From positions 1-32,824 of the forward strand of contig CAYFEQ010000011.1 in NCBI GenBank assembly GCA_964342155.1: DNA of 32,824 bases, in the 5' to 3' direction. Of this stretch, positions 24,829 to 31,904 are shown piece by piece. This DNA is from GCA-2701705 sp964342155 (GTDB taxonomy: Bacteria; Pseudomonadota; Gammaproteobacteria; GCA-002705445; GCA-002716945). The notes below the pieces were generated by a model. It had not been told where the DNA came from. It saw only the letters and a program-made list of their open reading frames with translations, and did no database searches. Every line of letters starts with the position of its first letter. The stretch's first letter is position 1. Position numbers and translations under genes: made by a program.

Positions 24829-25830
24829 ATGTCTCAAAAAAATATTTACCCATCATCAATATGTATTTTAAGGCTATCATCAATTGGTGATATAACTCAT
24901 ATGATACCAGTTATAAAAACAATTCAACAGAATTTACCTAAATCTGATATTACATGGGTTATTGGGAAAAATGAATATCAACTTGTAAAAAGCATTAAAA
25001 AAATACGTTTCATTATCATAGATAAAAACAAAACTATTCAATCAATTCTGAATTTAAAAAATACAATTAAAGGAGAAAGGTTTGATGTTTTATTGCATAT
25101 GCAAAGATCTCTAAGATCTAAATTGTTAAGTTTATTTATCAGAGCTCATAAAAAATTGAACTACACAAATGTCAAAATGCCTAAAGAAACTCATGTTTTA
25201 GATAGTTTTTTTTATTTTCTTAAACATATTGGTATACAAGAAGTTTTATTAGATTGGTCATTAAATATAGATATTTCAAATAAAATAAATGTTGATGGAA
25301 TAAAAAAATATATTGTATTTAATCCTTTTACTAGTTCAAGAAGATTTAATTATAGAGAGTGGGATTTACAGAATTATGAATATGTAGCTGAGCATTTATC
25401 TAAAAAATATAATTTACATTCTATAATGGTTGGAGGTAATTCAGATTATGAAATTGAGTCATCTAAAAAATTATCTTCGAAAAATTTCATTTATAATTTA
25501 GTGGGGAAAACAAATCTAGAGGAGTTATGCACTATAATTAAAGGTTGCGAATTTTATATTGGGCCAGATTCTGGTACCTTACATATAGCATCCATGTTTT
25601 CAAAACCAACTTTAGGTTTATTTGCCACATCAAACCCAAAAAGAACTGGACCTTATCAAAACCAGAAATATGTTATAAACAAATATAATGAAGCTATAAG
25701 AATTTATAAAAATACAAGTATAGAAAAAGTTAAATGGGGTACTAGAGTTAGAAATAAAAAGGCTATGTCTTTAATAAATGTTGAAGACGTAATCAAAATG
25801 GTAGATAAGCTATTAGAGAATAAGACCTAG
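24829..25830 (+). CDS. GT9-family LPS heptosyltransferase-like protein
   Basis: A 333-residue glycosyltransferase of family GT9. ILRLSSIGDITHMIPVI near the N-terminus is the acceptor-side signature, and the C-terminal donor-site motif GPDSGTLHIASMFSKPTLGLF is typical of ADP-heptose:LPS heptosyltransferases. NPFTSSRRFNYREWD occupies the place of the family's NPGA-like segment. Context beside waaA, kdkA, hldA and hldC supports addition of the first heptose to phosphorylated Kdo (WaaC/OpsX-like role), but which acceptor is used cannot be told from the sequence. TATACT at 24815-24820 could be a -10 only 8 bases before the ATG. It ends convergently with hldC, sharing the bases CTAG. Confidence 0.85.
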   Translation: MSQKNIYPSSICILRLSSIGDITHMIPVIKTIQQNLPKSDITWVIGKNEYQLVKSIKKIRFIIIDKNKTIQSILNLKNTIKGERFDVLLHMQRSLRSKLLSLFIRAHKKLNYTNVKMPKETHVLDSFFYFLKHIGIQEVLLDWSLNIDISNKINVDGIKKYIVFNPFTSSRRFNYREWDLQNYEYVAEHLSKKYNLHSIMVGGNSDYEIESSKKLSSKNFIYNLVGKTNLEELCTIIKGCEFYIGPDSGTLHIASMFSKPTLGLFATSNPKRTGPYQNQKYVINKYNEAIRIYKNTSIEKVKWGTRVRNKKAMSLINVEDVIKMVDKLLENKT

Positions 25831-26318
25831 TCTTCAATAGTTTTAATATTATTTATTGTGGCTGTTGTTGATTTACCTTCTAATAATTTTATTAACTTTA
25901 CCTCCTTTTTATTCTCTTTCATGCATTTCTCTCCAGCAATGAATTTACCCTCATAATCATTCCCTTTAACAAGAACATCTGGGATTATCTCATTTATGAT
26001 GTTCTCTGGAGTTTCTTCATCAAATATAAAAATATGATCAATAACAGTCATGGCTGAGAGCACCAAAACACGGTCTTCTGTGTTATTAATTGGCCGTGAT
26101 TGCGACTTAAATTTTTTAATAGAACTATCACTATTAACAGCAACAATTAAGATATCTCCAAATTTTTTGGCCTCATTTAATAAATGGACATGTCCAGCAT
26201 GGATAATATCAAAACAACCATTTGTAAAAACAACTTTTCTATTTGCTTGTTGATATTCTGAACAAATGTTCTTAAATTCAAATAAGTCCTTTATAACTTT
26301 ATTATTTTTAGGTGACAT
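25827..26318 (-). CDS. hldC: D-glycero-beta-D-manno-heptose 1-phosphate adenylyltransferase (HldE C-terminal domain as separate gene)
   Basis: This 163-residue nucleotidyltransferase activates heptose 1-phosphate to ADP-D-glycero-D-manno-heptose. It carries VFTNGCFDIIHAGHVHLL with the HxGH motif at residues 40-43, the AVNSDSSIKKFKSQSRPIN region, LVKGNDYEG, and KLLEGKSTT at the end. In E. coli and Pseudomonas this is the second half of the fused HldE. Here it is its own frame, starting at an ATG (26316-26318) that overlaps the end of hldA by 11 bases out of frame. Together the two proteins have nearly the length of HldE. Translation is probably coupled. Confidence 0.94.
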   Translation of the reverse strand: MSPKNNKVIKDLFEFKNICSEYQQANRKVVFTNGCFDIIHAGHVHLLNEAKKFGDILIVAVNSDSSIKKFKSQSRPINNTEDRVLVLSAMTVIDHIFIFDEETPENIINEIIPDVLVKGNDYEGKFIAGEKCMKENKKEVKLIKLLEGKSTTATINNIKTIED

Positions 26319-27228
26319 CAGATAATTCTTTTTGGGTTACACTAGCTGCTCCCAATTTTTGAATTGATAGACCAGCAGCAAGATTGGATATTTTAACTGC
26401 TGTGTTAAGGTTTATGCCCGCAGCAATACTAGATGCTAAAACTGAGATTACAGTATCACCTGCACCTGTTACATCAAATACATCTTTTTGTTCAGCTGGA
26501 TATGAAGTAATTTTATTTGACTGAAATAAAGTCATACCTGCTTTTCCTTCGGTTACTAATAAGGCAGATAGTTTAAGTTTTTTTCTAAGTTTCTCAGCTT
26601 TAACATGAAAGTTTGCTTTTGTCTTAGATGACCCCATAATGGCGTTAAATTCATTTTTATTTGGTTTCAATAAAAATGCATTTTTATAACAATCAAAAGT
26701 ATCGCCTTTAGGATCAACGAATGTTTTTATATTTAACTTTAATGCTGAATTTAAAATATCAACAACTATTGGTTTAATTACTCCTTTATCATAGTCAGAA
26801 AGAATAATTGCATCTTGATTTTGCATTACTTTCATAACTTCTTTTAAAAGTTTTTTGTGTAGCTTTGATTTATCCTTATCCTCATGATCAATTCTCATTA
26901 ATTGCTGATTTTTTCCAGTAATTCTTAGCTTTGTTGTGGTACGAATTTTTGGATCTACTAAAGGCTTGTAAACTACTTTCGTTTTTTTTAGAAGTCTCAT
27001 TATCTGGGCATTTGCTTCATCCTTTCCAGTTATACCAATTAAAGTTACCTGCATACCTAATCTAGCTAAATTCATTGCAACATTAGCTGCTCCACCAGGT
27101 TTATCAATTGATGAAGTAATATTTATTATGGGAACTGGTGCTTCAGGTGAAATCCTGTCAACTTCGCCAGACCAATATTTATCTAGCATTATATCGCCAA
27201 CCACAAGTATTTTTTTTCTTTTAATCAT
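26308..27228 (-). CDS. hldA: D-glycero-beta-D-manno-heptose 7-phosphate kinase (HldE N-terminal domain as separate gene)
   Basis: This 306-residue PfkB/ribokinase-type kinase phosphorylates heptose 7-phosphate at C1 in ADP-heptose synthesis. Motifs: VVGDIMLDKYW at the start, GGAANVAMNLARLG (residues 46-58), VDPKGD (171-176), KPNKNEF (188-194) and the anion-hole and catalytic motif DVTGAGDTV with Asp258. It ends at ELSDVT, at the linker position where HldE normally runs on into the adenylyltransferase. The ATG overlaps the ilvE stop by 8 bases, so ilvE, hldA and hldC form one unit. Confidence 0.94.
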   Translation of the reverse strand: MIKRKKILVVGDIMLDKYWSGEVDRISPEAPVPIINITSSIDKPGGAANVAMNLARLGMQVTLIGITGKDEANAQIMRLLKKTKVVYKPLVDPKIRTTTKLRITGKNQQLMRIDHEDKDKSKLHKKLLKEVMKVMQNQDAIILSDYDKGVIKPIVVDILNSALKLNIKTFVDPKGDTFDCYKNAFLLKPNKNEFNAIMGSSKTKANFHVKAEKLRKKLKLSALLVTEGKAGMTLFQSNKITSYPAEQKDVFDVTGAGDTVISVLASSIAAGINLNTAVKISNLAAGLSIQKLGAASVTQKELSDVT

Positions 27229-28156
27229 TAAGTTTTTTTATCACAGTTAACCAATCTTTATATTTTCCATTTTTTCCACTTACTAAATTGAAATAATCTT
27301 TTTGTAATTTTTTAGTAATTTCTCCAGGAGCCCCATTATTAATTTTTTTATCATTTATTTCAACAATTGGGGTAACTTCAGCTGCTGTTCCCGTGAAGAA
27401 TGCTTCATCGCAATCAAATACTTCTTCTAAACTTATCTTTTTTTCAACCGTCTTAATTCCTAATTCCTTTGCCAGACTTATAATTGTTTTTCTTGTAATA
27501 CCATCTAATACGGTAACTAAATCAGGAGTATATAGCTGTCCATTATTTACAATAAAGAAATTTTCACCAGAACCCTCATTTACATTATCATCTGTACCTA
27601 AAATAAGAGCTTCATCATAGCCTGAATCTAAAGCATCCCTTAGTGCAAGCATAGAATTGAGATAGTTTCCTGTTGCTTTTGCCTGATATAACATCGACAA
27701 TTCGTTTCTTTTTGGGAAGGGCGATACTTTAATTCTTATTCCATTTGCTATTTTATCTTGTCCAAGATAAGACCCCCAATCCCAAGCAGCAATTGCACAA
27801 TGTATTTTTAAATTATCAGCTCTTAAACCCATACCTTCTGATCCATAAAAACATAGGGGTCTAATATAAGCATTTTTTAATTTATTAATAGCCACTGTTT
27901 CACACTGTGCCTTCATGAGTGTTTCTGAAGAGAATGGTATTTTCATACCTATAAGTTTTGCAGAATTAAATAATCTATCGGTATGGTCTTGTAGTCTGAA
28001 AATTGCTGGTCCGGAATCAGTTTCATAAGCTCTCACTCCTTCGAAAACTCCTGTCCCGTAGTGAAGAGTATGTGTCAATATATGTATCTTTGCTTCCTTC
28101 CAATCGCAGAAAGAGCCATCAATCCAAATTTGCCCTTCCAGTTCTGACATTTTCAT
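27221..28156 (-). CDS. ilvE: Branched-chain amino acid aminotransferase
   Basis: IlvE swaps amino groups between glutamate and the keto acids of Leu, Ile and Val. The 311-residue class-IV PLP enzyme shows THTLHYGTGVFEGVRAYET (residues 28-46, conserved), IRPLCFYGSEGMGL, and PLP lysine Lys160 in YQAKATGNYLNS. Further on come EALILGTDDNVNEGSGENFF and TVLDGITRKTII. Start: ATG 28156 has AGAAGG about 8 bases upstream; a second ATG two codons later is less well spaced. It leads an operon with the heptose genes hldA and hldC, an unusual mix of pathways. Confidence 0.96.
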   Translation of the reverse strand: MKMSELEGQIWIDGSFCDWKEAKIHILTHTLHYGTGVFEGVRAYETDSGPAIFRLQDHTDRLFNSAKLIGMKIPFSSETLMKAQCETVAINKLKNAYIRPLCFYGSEGMGLRADNLKIHCAIAAWDWGSYLGQDKIANGIRIKVSPFPKRNELSMLYQAKATGNYLNSMLALRDALDSGYDEALILGTDDNVNEGSGENFFIVNNGQLYTPDLVTVLDGITRKTIISLAKELGIKTVEKKISLEEVFDCDEAFFTGTAAEVTPIVEINDKKINNGAPGEITKKLQKDYFNLVSGKNGKYKDWLTVIKKLND

Positions 28157-28194
28157 GTATGTTGCCTTCTTATATTTTTTAGAATCAACTGAAA

Positions 28195-28203
28195 ACTATA
28201 GCA
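28195..28203 (-). promoter_or_regulatory. Extended -10 promoter for ilvE-hldA-hldC
   Basis: On the minus strand the bases read TGCTATAGT, an extended -10 element (TG-n-TATAAT type) with one mismatch. A start at about 28188 would give a 31-base leader with AGAAGG before the ilvE ATG. No strong -35 stands 17 bases upstream, which extended -10 promoters tolerate. Confidence 0.4.
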
Positions 28204-28258
28204 TGACTTATATAACATAAACACCTGAATTTATTTAAGTAATGTAATTGTAATTTCA

Positions 28259-28286
28259 TTGAATTTTAACAAACTTGTGAGATAAT
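28259..28286 (+). promoter_or_regulatory. Sigma70-type promoter for fbpABC
   Basis: TTGAAT at 28259-28264 and GATAAT at 28281-28286 are separated by 16 bases. The predicted start near 28293 falls in the Fur box, and the ribosome-binding site GGAGG follows at 28311-28315. The -10 is also the first hexamer of the Fur box, so the repressor would block polymerase directly. Confidence 0.55.
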
Positions 28287-28299
28287 GAGAATCATTCTC
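28281..28299 (+). promoter_or_regulatory. Fur box upstream of the iron transporter
   Basis: The 19 bases GATAATGAGAATCATTCTC match the classical Fur consensus GATAATGATAATCATTATC at 17 positions. The site can also be read as GATAAT-GAGAAT-C-ATTCTC, the 6-6-1-6 hexamer array, and GAGAATcATTCTC is a perfect inverted repeat. It overlaps the -10 and start point of the promoter of a ferric iron ABC importer, as expected for iron-dependent repression. Confidence 0.88.
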
Positions 28300-28320
28300 G
28301 TTCATTATAAGGAGGTAATT

Positions 28321-29400
28321 ATGAAAAAACTAGTCTTTTTAGGTTTTGGTCTTTTAGGTCTTGGTCTTTTTTTATGGTTATTTAACTTTACTAGCCATGT
28401 ATCGGATAATGCTACTGCAGCAGGTGCTCCGACAGCAAGTAATGAGCAGGTTGTTAATGTTTATTCTGCAAGAAAGGAGTATTTAATAAAACCATTACTT
28501 GATGCTTTTGAACAGAAAACAAATATAAAAGTTAATTTAGTAGCAGGTAAAGCTAAAGCGCTTCAAAAAAGATTGGAGCTTGAAGGTAAAAATACACAAG
28601 CAGATATTTTATTAACAGTCGATGCTGGAAACTTATATAGAGCAAAAATCAAAAATCTGACAAAAAGCATAAACTCTAAAAAGATAAATAGATTAGTCCC
28701 AGAAAACTTACGTGATCCTGATGGTTATTGGTATGGTTTATCAATAAGAAGTAGAGTTATTATGTATAATCCAAAAACCGTTAAAGAAAAAGATCTATCA
28801 ACATATGAAGACTTAGCTAGTTCAAAATGGAAGAATAGAATATGTATGAGATCATCAAACAATATATATAATCAATCACTTTTATCTTCATTAATATCAC
28901 ATATTGGTATAAATGAGGCAAAAGAATGGGCTAATTCAATGGTAGAAAATTTTGCAAGAAGTCCTAAAGGAAATGATAGAACTCAAATGACTTCCGTTGT
29001 CCTAGGCGAATGTGATTTAACATTAGCTAATACTTATTACCTAGGTAAATGGATATCATCAAAAAAAGATAAAGAAAGAAATTTTGCTAATCAAATAAAA
29101 GTCTTCTTTCCTAATCAAGATAATAGAGGTGCGCATATAAATGTAAGTGGCGCATCAGTCGTCAAATATTCAAAAAATACACTTAATGCAATAAAACTTA
29201 TAGAATTTTTAGCTGACGATGAAGCACAAAAACTATATTCTGAAGCTAATCATGAATATCCTATTAGAGAAAATATAGGTATTAGCGATATAGTAAGATC
29301 ATGGGGATATCCTTTTAAAATGGATAAAATCAATCTTGAAAACTTGGGAAAAAATAATGGAGCAGCAGTTCAGATATTTGATCAAGTAAATTGGCAATAA
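28321..29400 (+). CDS. fbpA: Ferric iron ABC transporter, substrate-binding protein
   Basis: This 359-residue periplasmic binding protein carries Fe(III) to the FbpBC importer. It has a hydrophobic signal (residues 3-23), with no lipobox Cys; the mature part begins around VVNVYSARKEY, typical of the FbpA/FutA family. The adjacent tyrosine pair Tyr239-Tyr240 in LANTYYLGKW are the expected Fe(III) ligands. GAHINVSGASVVK is the conserved anion/ligand region. Start: ATG 28321 has GGAGG 5 bases upstream. The frame is open back to an ATG at 28285, but that lies inside the Fur box and would put the charged stretch MRIILVHYKEV before the signal, so I reject it. Confidence 0.93.
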   Translation: MKKLVFLGFGLLGLGLFLWLFNFTSHVSDNATAAGAPTASNEQVVNVYSARKEYLIKPLLDAFEQKTNIKVNLVAGKAKALQKRLELEGKNTQADILLTVDAGNLYRAKIKNLTKSINSKKINRLVPENLRDPDGYWYGLSIRSRVIMYNPKTVKEKDLSTYEDLASSKWKNRICMRSSNNIYNQSLLSSLISHIGINEAKEWANSMVENFARSPKGNDRTQMTSVVLGECDLTLANTYYLGKWISSKKDKERNFANQIKVFFPNQDNRGAHINVSGASVVKYSKNTLNAIKLIEFLADDEAQKLYSEANHEYPIRENIGISDIVRSWGYPFKMDKINLENLGKNNGAAVQIFDQVNWQ

Positions 29401-29410
29401 GGTTTCATTA

Positions 29411-31024
29411 ATGCTCAAAACAAAATACATCATTGGGTTTTTCTTAATTCTGATGATGTTACCTATATTAACAATCTTTTCTTATCTATTTGTTCCATCT
29501 ACTGAAATATGGGAACACTTAATAGAAAATTTATTAAACACATATTTGTATAACACTGGATTTTTAGTTTTTTGGGTTATGTTTTTTACTTTCATAATAG
29601 GGGTATCTTGTGCCTGGTTAGTTACAATGTATAATTTTCCTGGGAAAAATATCTTTAGATGGTTATTAGTTTTTCCAATAGCAATACCAACATATGTTAG
29701 TGCTTTTATATATGCTGGTTTATTTGAACCTTCAGGTATTTTATTTGATATGACTGAACAGTTTTTTGGCATGGGAGCAAGCCTTTACAAAACTATTGGT
29801 ATGCGCAATATTTATGGTGCAGTTTTTATATTAACAATTTGTTTATATCCTTATGTTTATTTATTGTGTTACTCTGCTTTCAACCAACAGTCCTATTGTG
29901 CATTTGAAGTTGGAAGGTCCATGGGCTTCACGAATACAGAGTGTTTTTTAAAAATTGGTTTACCTCTAGCAAGGCCCGGGGTTATTGCAGGATTAAGTTT
30001 TGTAGTAATGGAAACATTAGCCGAATATGGAACCATGGATTATTATGGAGTAAGCACTTTTACAACAGGTATTTTCAGAACTTGGTTTGGTTTTGGTGAT
30101 GAAAATAGTTCATTACACCTTGCATCAATACTCCTTACATTTGTCTTTATAGTTATGATTGTTGAAAGATATTCTCGTGGGAATAGTCAATATTTTCATA
30201 CATCTCAAGTGATGAGAAATATTAGACAGAAAAATTTATTTGGGTTTGAGTCATTTTGTGCTTTCTTATGGTGTTTTATAATAATCTCATTAGCTACATT
30301 AATTCCTATTTTCCAGCTTTTGGTTTGGTTTCTGGATACATATTCATCAATATTTAAAGAGTCATATTTTCAACTTATTTGGAATACAACTTGGATTGCG
30401 GGTATATCATCATTAATTATCGTACTTATATCAGTATACTTCTGTTATCTAGATAGATCTCTCAAAAGTATATTTACTAATTTTTCATTAAAAGTACTAT
30501 CTCTTGGATACTCGATACCTGGAGTTGTAATTGCAATTGGAATAATGACTCCAATTGCTTTCTTCGATGAATTGCAGACTGTTTTGACTAATGATAAACC
30601 TTTCTTTTATTTAAGCGGTTCATTTATAGCTTTAATCTTAGCTTATGCAATTAGGTTTTCCACAATTTCATTGAAAACTAATGAATCAGGACTAAATAAA
30701 ATTAAAGAAAATATTGATTTAACAGCTAGGTCCTATGGATTCTCAAAAATATCTATCTTAAGAAAAATACATGCGCCAATGATGAAGGTTACAATAATAA
30801 CATCGCTTATTTTAGTATTTGTAGATATTGTTAAAGAACTCCCAGCAACCCTCATTATGAGACCTTTTAATTTTAATACACTAGCTGTTAATATTTATGA
30901 ACTAGCATCCGCTGAACAATTATCCTATATTGCTTCACCTGCTCTTACATTAATCATTATAGGTTTAATTCCTGTTATAATACTAATCAGGAAGACTGTT
31001 GGTGATGAAAGAGAACAATACTAA
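29411..31024 (+). CDS. fbpB: Ferric iron ABC transporter, permease protein
   Basis: A 537-residue inner-membrane permease of the FbpB/SfuB type, with two fused halves of about six membrane helices each. The first half carries the ATPase-coupling EAA-like loop around FEVGRSMGFTNTECFLKIGLPLARPG, the second around LTARSYGFSKISILRKIHAPMMK. SYLFVPSTEIWEHL follows the first helix, as is usual in this family. The internal duplication is normal: one polypeptide forms the whole channel. It begins 10 bases after fbpA with AAGG about 8 bases upstream, and its end overlaps fbpC. Confidence 0.94.
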   Translation: MLKTKYIIGFFLILMMLPILTIFSYLFVPSTEIWEHLIENLLNTYLYNTGFLVFWVMFFTFIIGVSCAWLVTMYNFPGKNIFRWLLVFPIAIPTYVSAFIYAGLFEPSGILFDMTEQFFGMGASLYKTIGMRNIYGAVFILTICLYPYVYLLCYSAFNQQSYCAFEVGRSMGFTNTECFLKIGLPLARPGVIAGLSFVVMETLAEYGTMDYYGVSTFTTGIFRTWFGFGDENSSLHLASILLTFVFIVMIVERYSRGNSQYFHTSQVMRNIRQKNLFGFESFCAFLWCFIIISLATLIPIFQLLVWFLDTYSSIFKESYFQLIWNTTWIAGISSLIIVLISVYFCYLDRSLKSIFTNFSLKVLSLGYSIPGVVIAIGIMTPIAFFDELQTVLTNDKPFFYLSGSFIALILAYAIRFSTISLKTNESGLNKIKENIDLTARSYGFSKISILRKIHAPMMKVTIITSLILVFVDIVKELPATLIMRPFNFNTLAVNIYELASAEQLSYIASPALTLIIIGLIPVIILIRKTVGDEREQY

Positions 31025-31904
31025 ACTACAAATTAACGGTATCACTTTAAAGCTTGATAATGAAGAAATTATCAAAAACTTGAGCTTATCAGTTGCTGAA
31101 AATGAAATAACTGCAGTATTAGGAGCTAGCGCTTCTGGTAAAAGTTCTTTACTTAGAGTTATAGCTGGATTTGAAAAAATAAATGCTGGCGAAATTATTT
31201 TAAATCAAAAAGTTGTTAATAATGATCAAAAAACCGTTCCACCAGAACTAAGAAATGTTGGAATAATTTTCCAAGATTTAGCATTATTTCCACATCTAAA
31301 TGTTAAAGAAAATATATGTTTCGGAATATCAAATGCAAGCAGTAAAGAAAAAAATGAACGGTGTGATGAACTCAAACAGCTATTAAATATTAGTGAAATA
31401 TTAGAGAAGTTTCCACATCAGATTTCAGGAGGACAGCAACAAAGAGTTGCCATTGCTAGAGCTTTAGCTCCAAAGCCTCAATTACTTTTATTAGATGAAC
31501 CATTTAGTGCTCTTGATGAAGAATTGAAAGAACAATTGGTTCAGGATGTCAAAAAGATTCTCAAAACTGAAAAAATAACAACAATTTTAATCACTCANNN
31601 NNNNNNNNNNNNNNNNNNNNNNNNNNNNNNNNNNNNNNNNNNNNNNNNNNNNNNNNNNNNNNNNNNNNNNNNNNNNNNNNNNNNNNNNNNNNNNNNNCCT
31701 GATGATATAATTCATGATGATGATGCTAGTTTAACAGCAAAAGTAGTAGAAAAAATTTTTCATGGGTCTGACTTTCTATATAAACTAGAACTTAATGACG
31801 GGCAAAATATTTATTGTTATACGCCAAGTCATCATGATCATTCTTTAAACGAGATAATTGGTGTTACAGTACAAATTGAACATTTAATACTATTTGAAAC
31901 TTAA
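31005..31904 (+). CDS. fbpC: Ferric iron ABC transporter, ATP-binding protein (interrupted by assembly gap)
   Basis: The ATPase of the FbpABC importer. Visible motifs: Walker A GASASGKSS (residues 40-48), Q-loop Gln90 in IIFQDLALFPHL, signature SGGQQQRVAIARAL (141-154), and Walker B LLLLDEPFSALD with catalytic Glu165. The switch His and the rest of the nucleotide domain fall into 100 Ns. After the gap the frame resumes with PDDIIHDDDASLTAKVV, the C-terminal regulatory (TOBE-type) domain, and ends normally. I choose ATG 31005 over the in-frame TTG 30999 and GTG 31002. It overlaps fbpB by 20 bases. The gene is probably intact in the organism, with the true gap longer than 100 bases. Confidence 0.92.
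   Translation: MKENNTKLQINGITLKLDNEEIIKNLSLSVAENEITAVLGASASGKSSLLRVIAGFEKINAGEIILNQKVVNNDQKTVPPELRNVGIIFQDLALFPHLNVKENICFGISNASSKEKNERCDELKQLLNISEILEKFPHQISGGQQQRVAIARALAPKPQLLLLDEPFSALDEELKEQLVQDVKKILKTEKITTILITXXXXXXXXXXXXXXXXXXXXXXXXXXXXXXXXXXPDDIIHDDDASLTAKVVEKIFHGSDFLYKLELNDGQNIYCYTPSHHDHSLNEIIGVTVQIEHLILFET
31598..31697. other. Assembly gap of 100 N
   Basis: A run of exactly 100 unknown bases inside fbpC. The round number suggests a placeholder from scaffolding, not a measured length. Both flanks carry matching parts of one ABC ATPase in compatible frame, so the join itself looks right. Confidence 0.97.

Noticed and set aside
28285..28320. Longer FbpA frame starting at ATG 28285
   Set aside because: That ATG lies within the Fur box and near the predicted transcription start; ATG 28321 has GGAGG at ideal spacing and gives a proper signal peptide.
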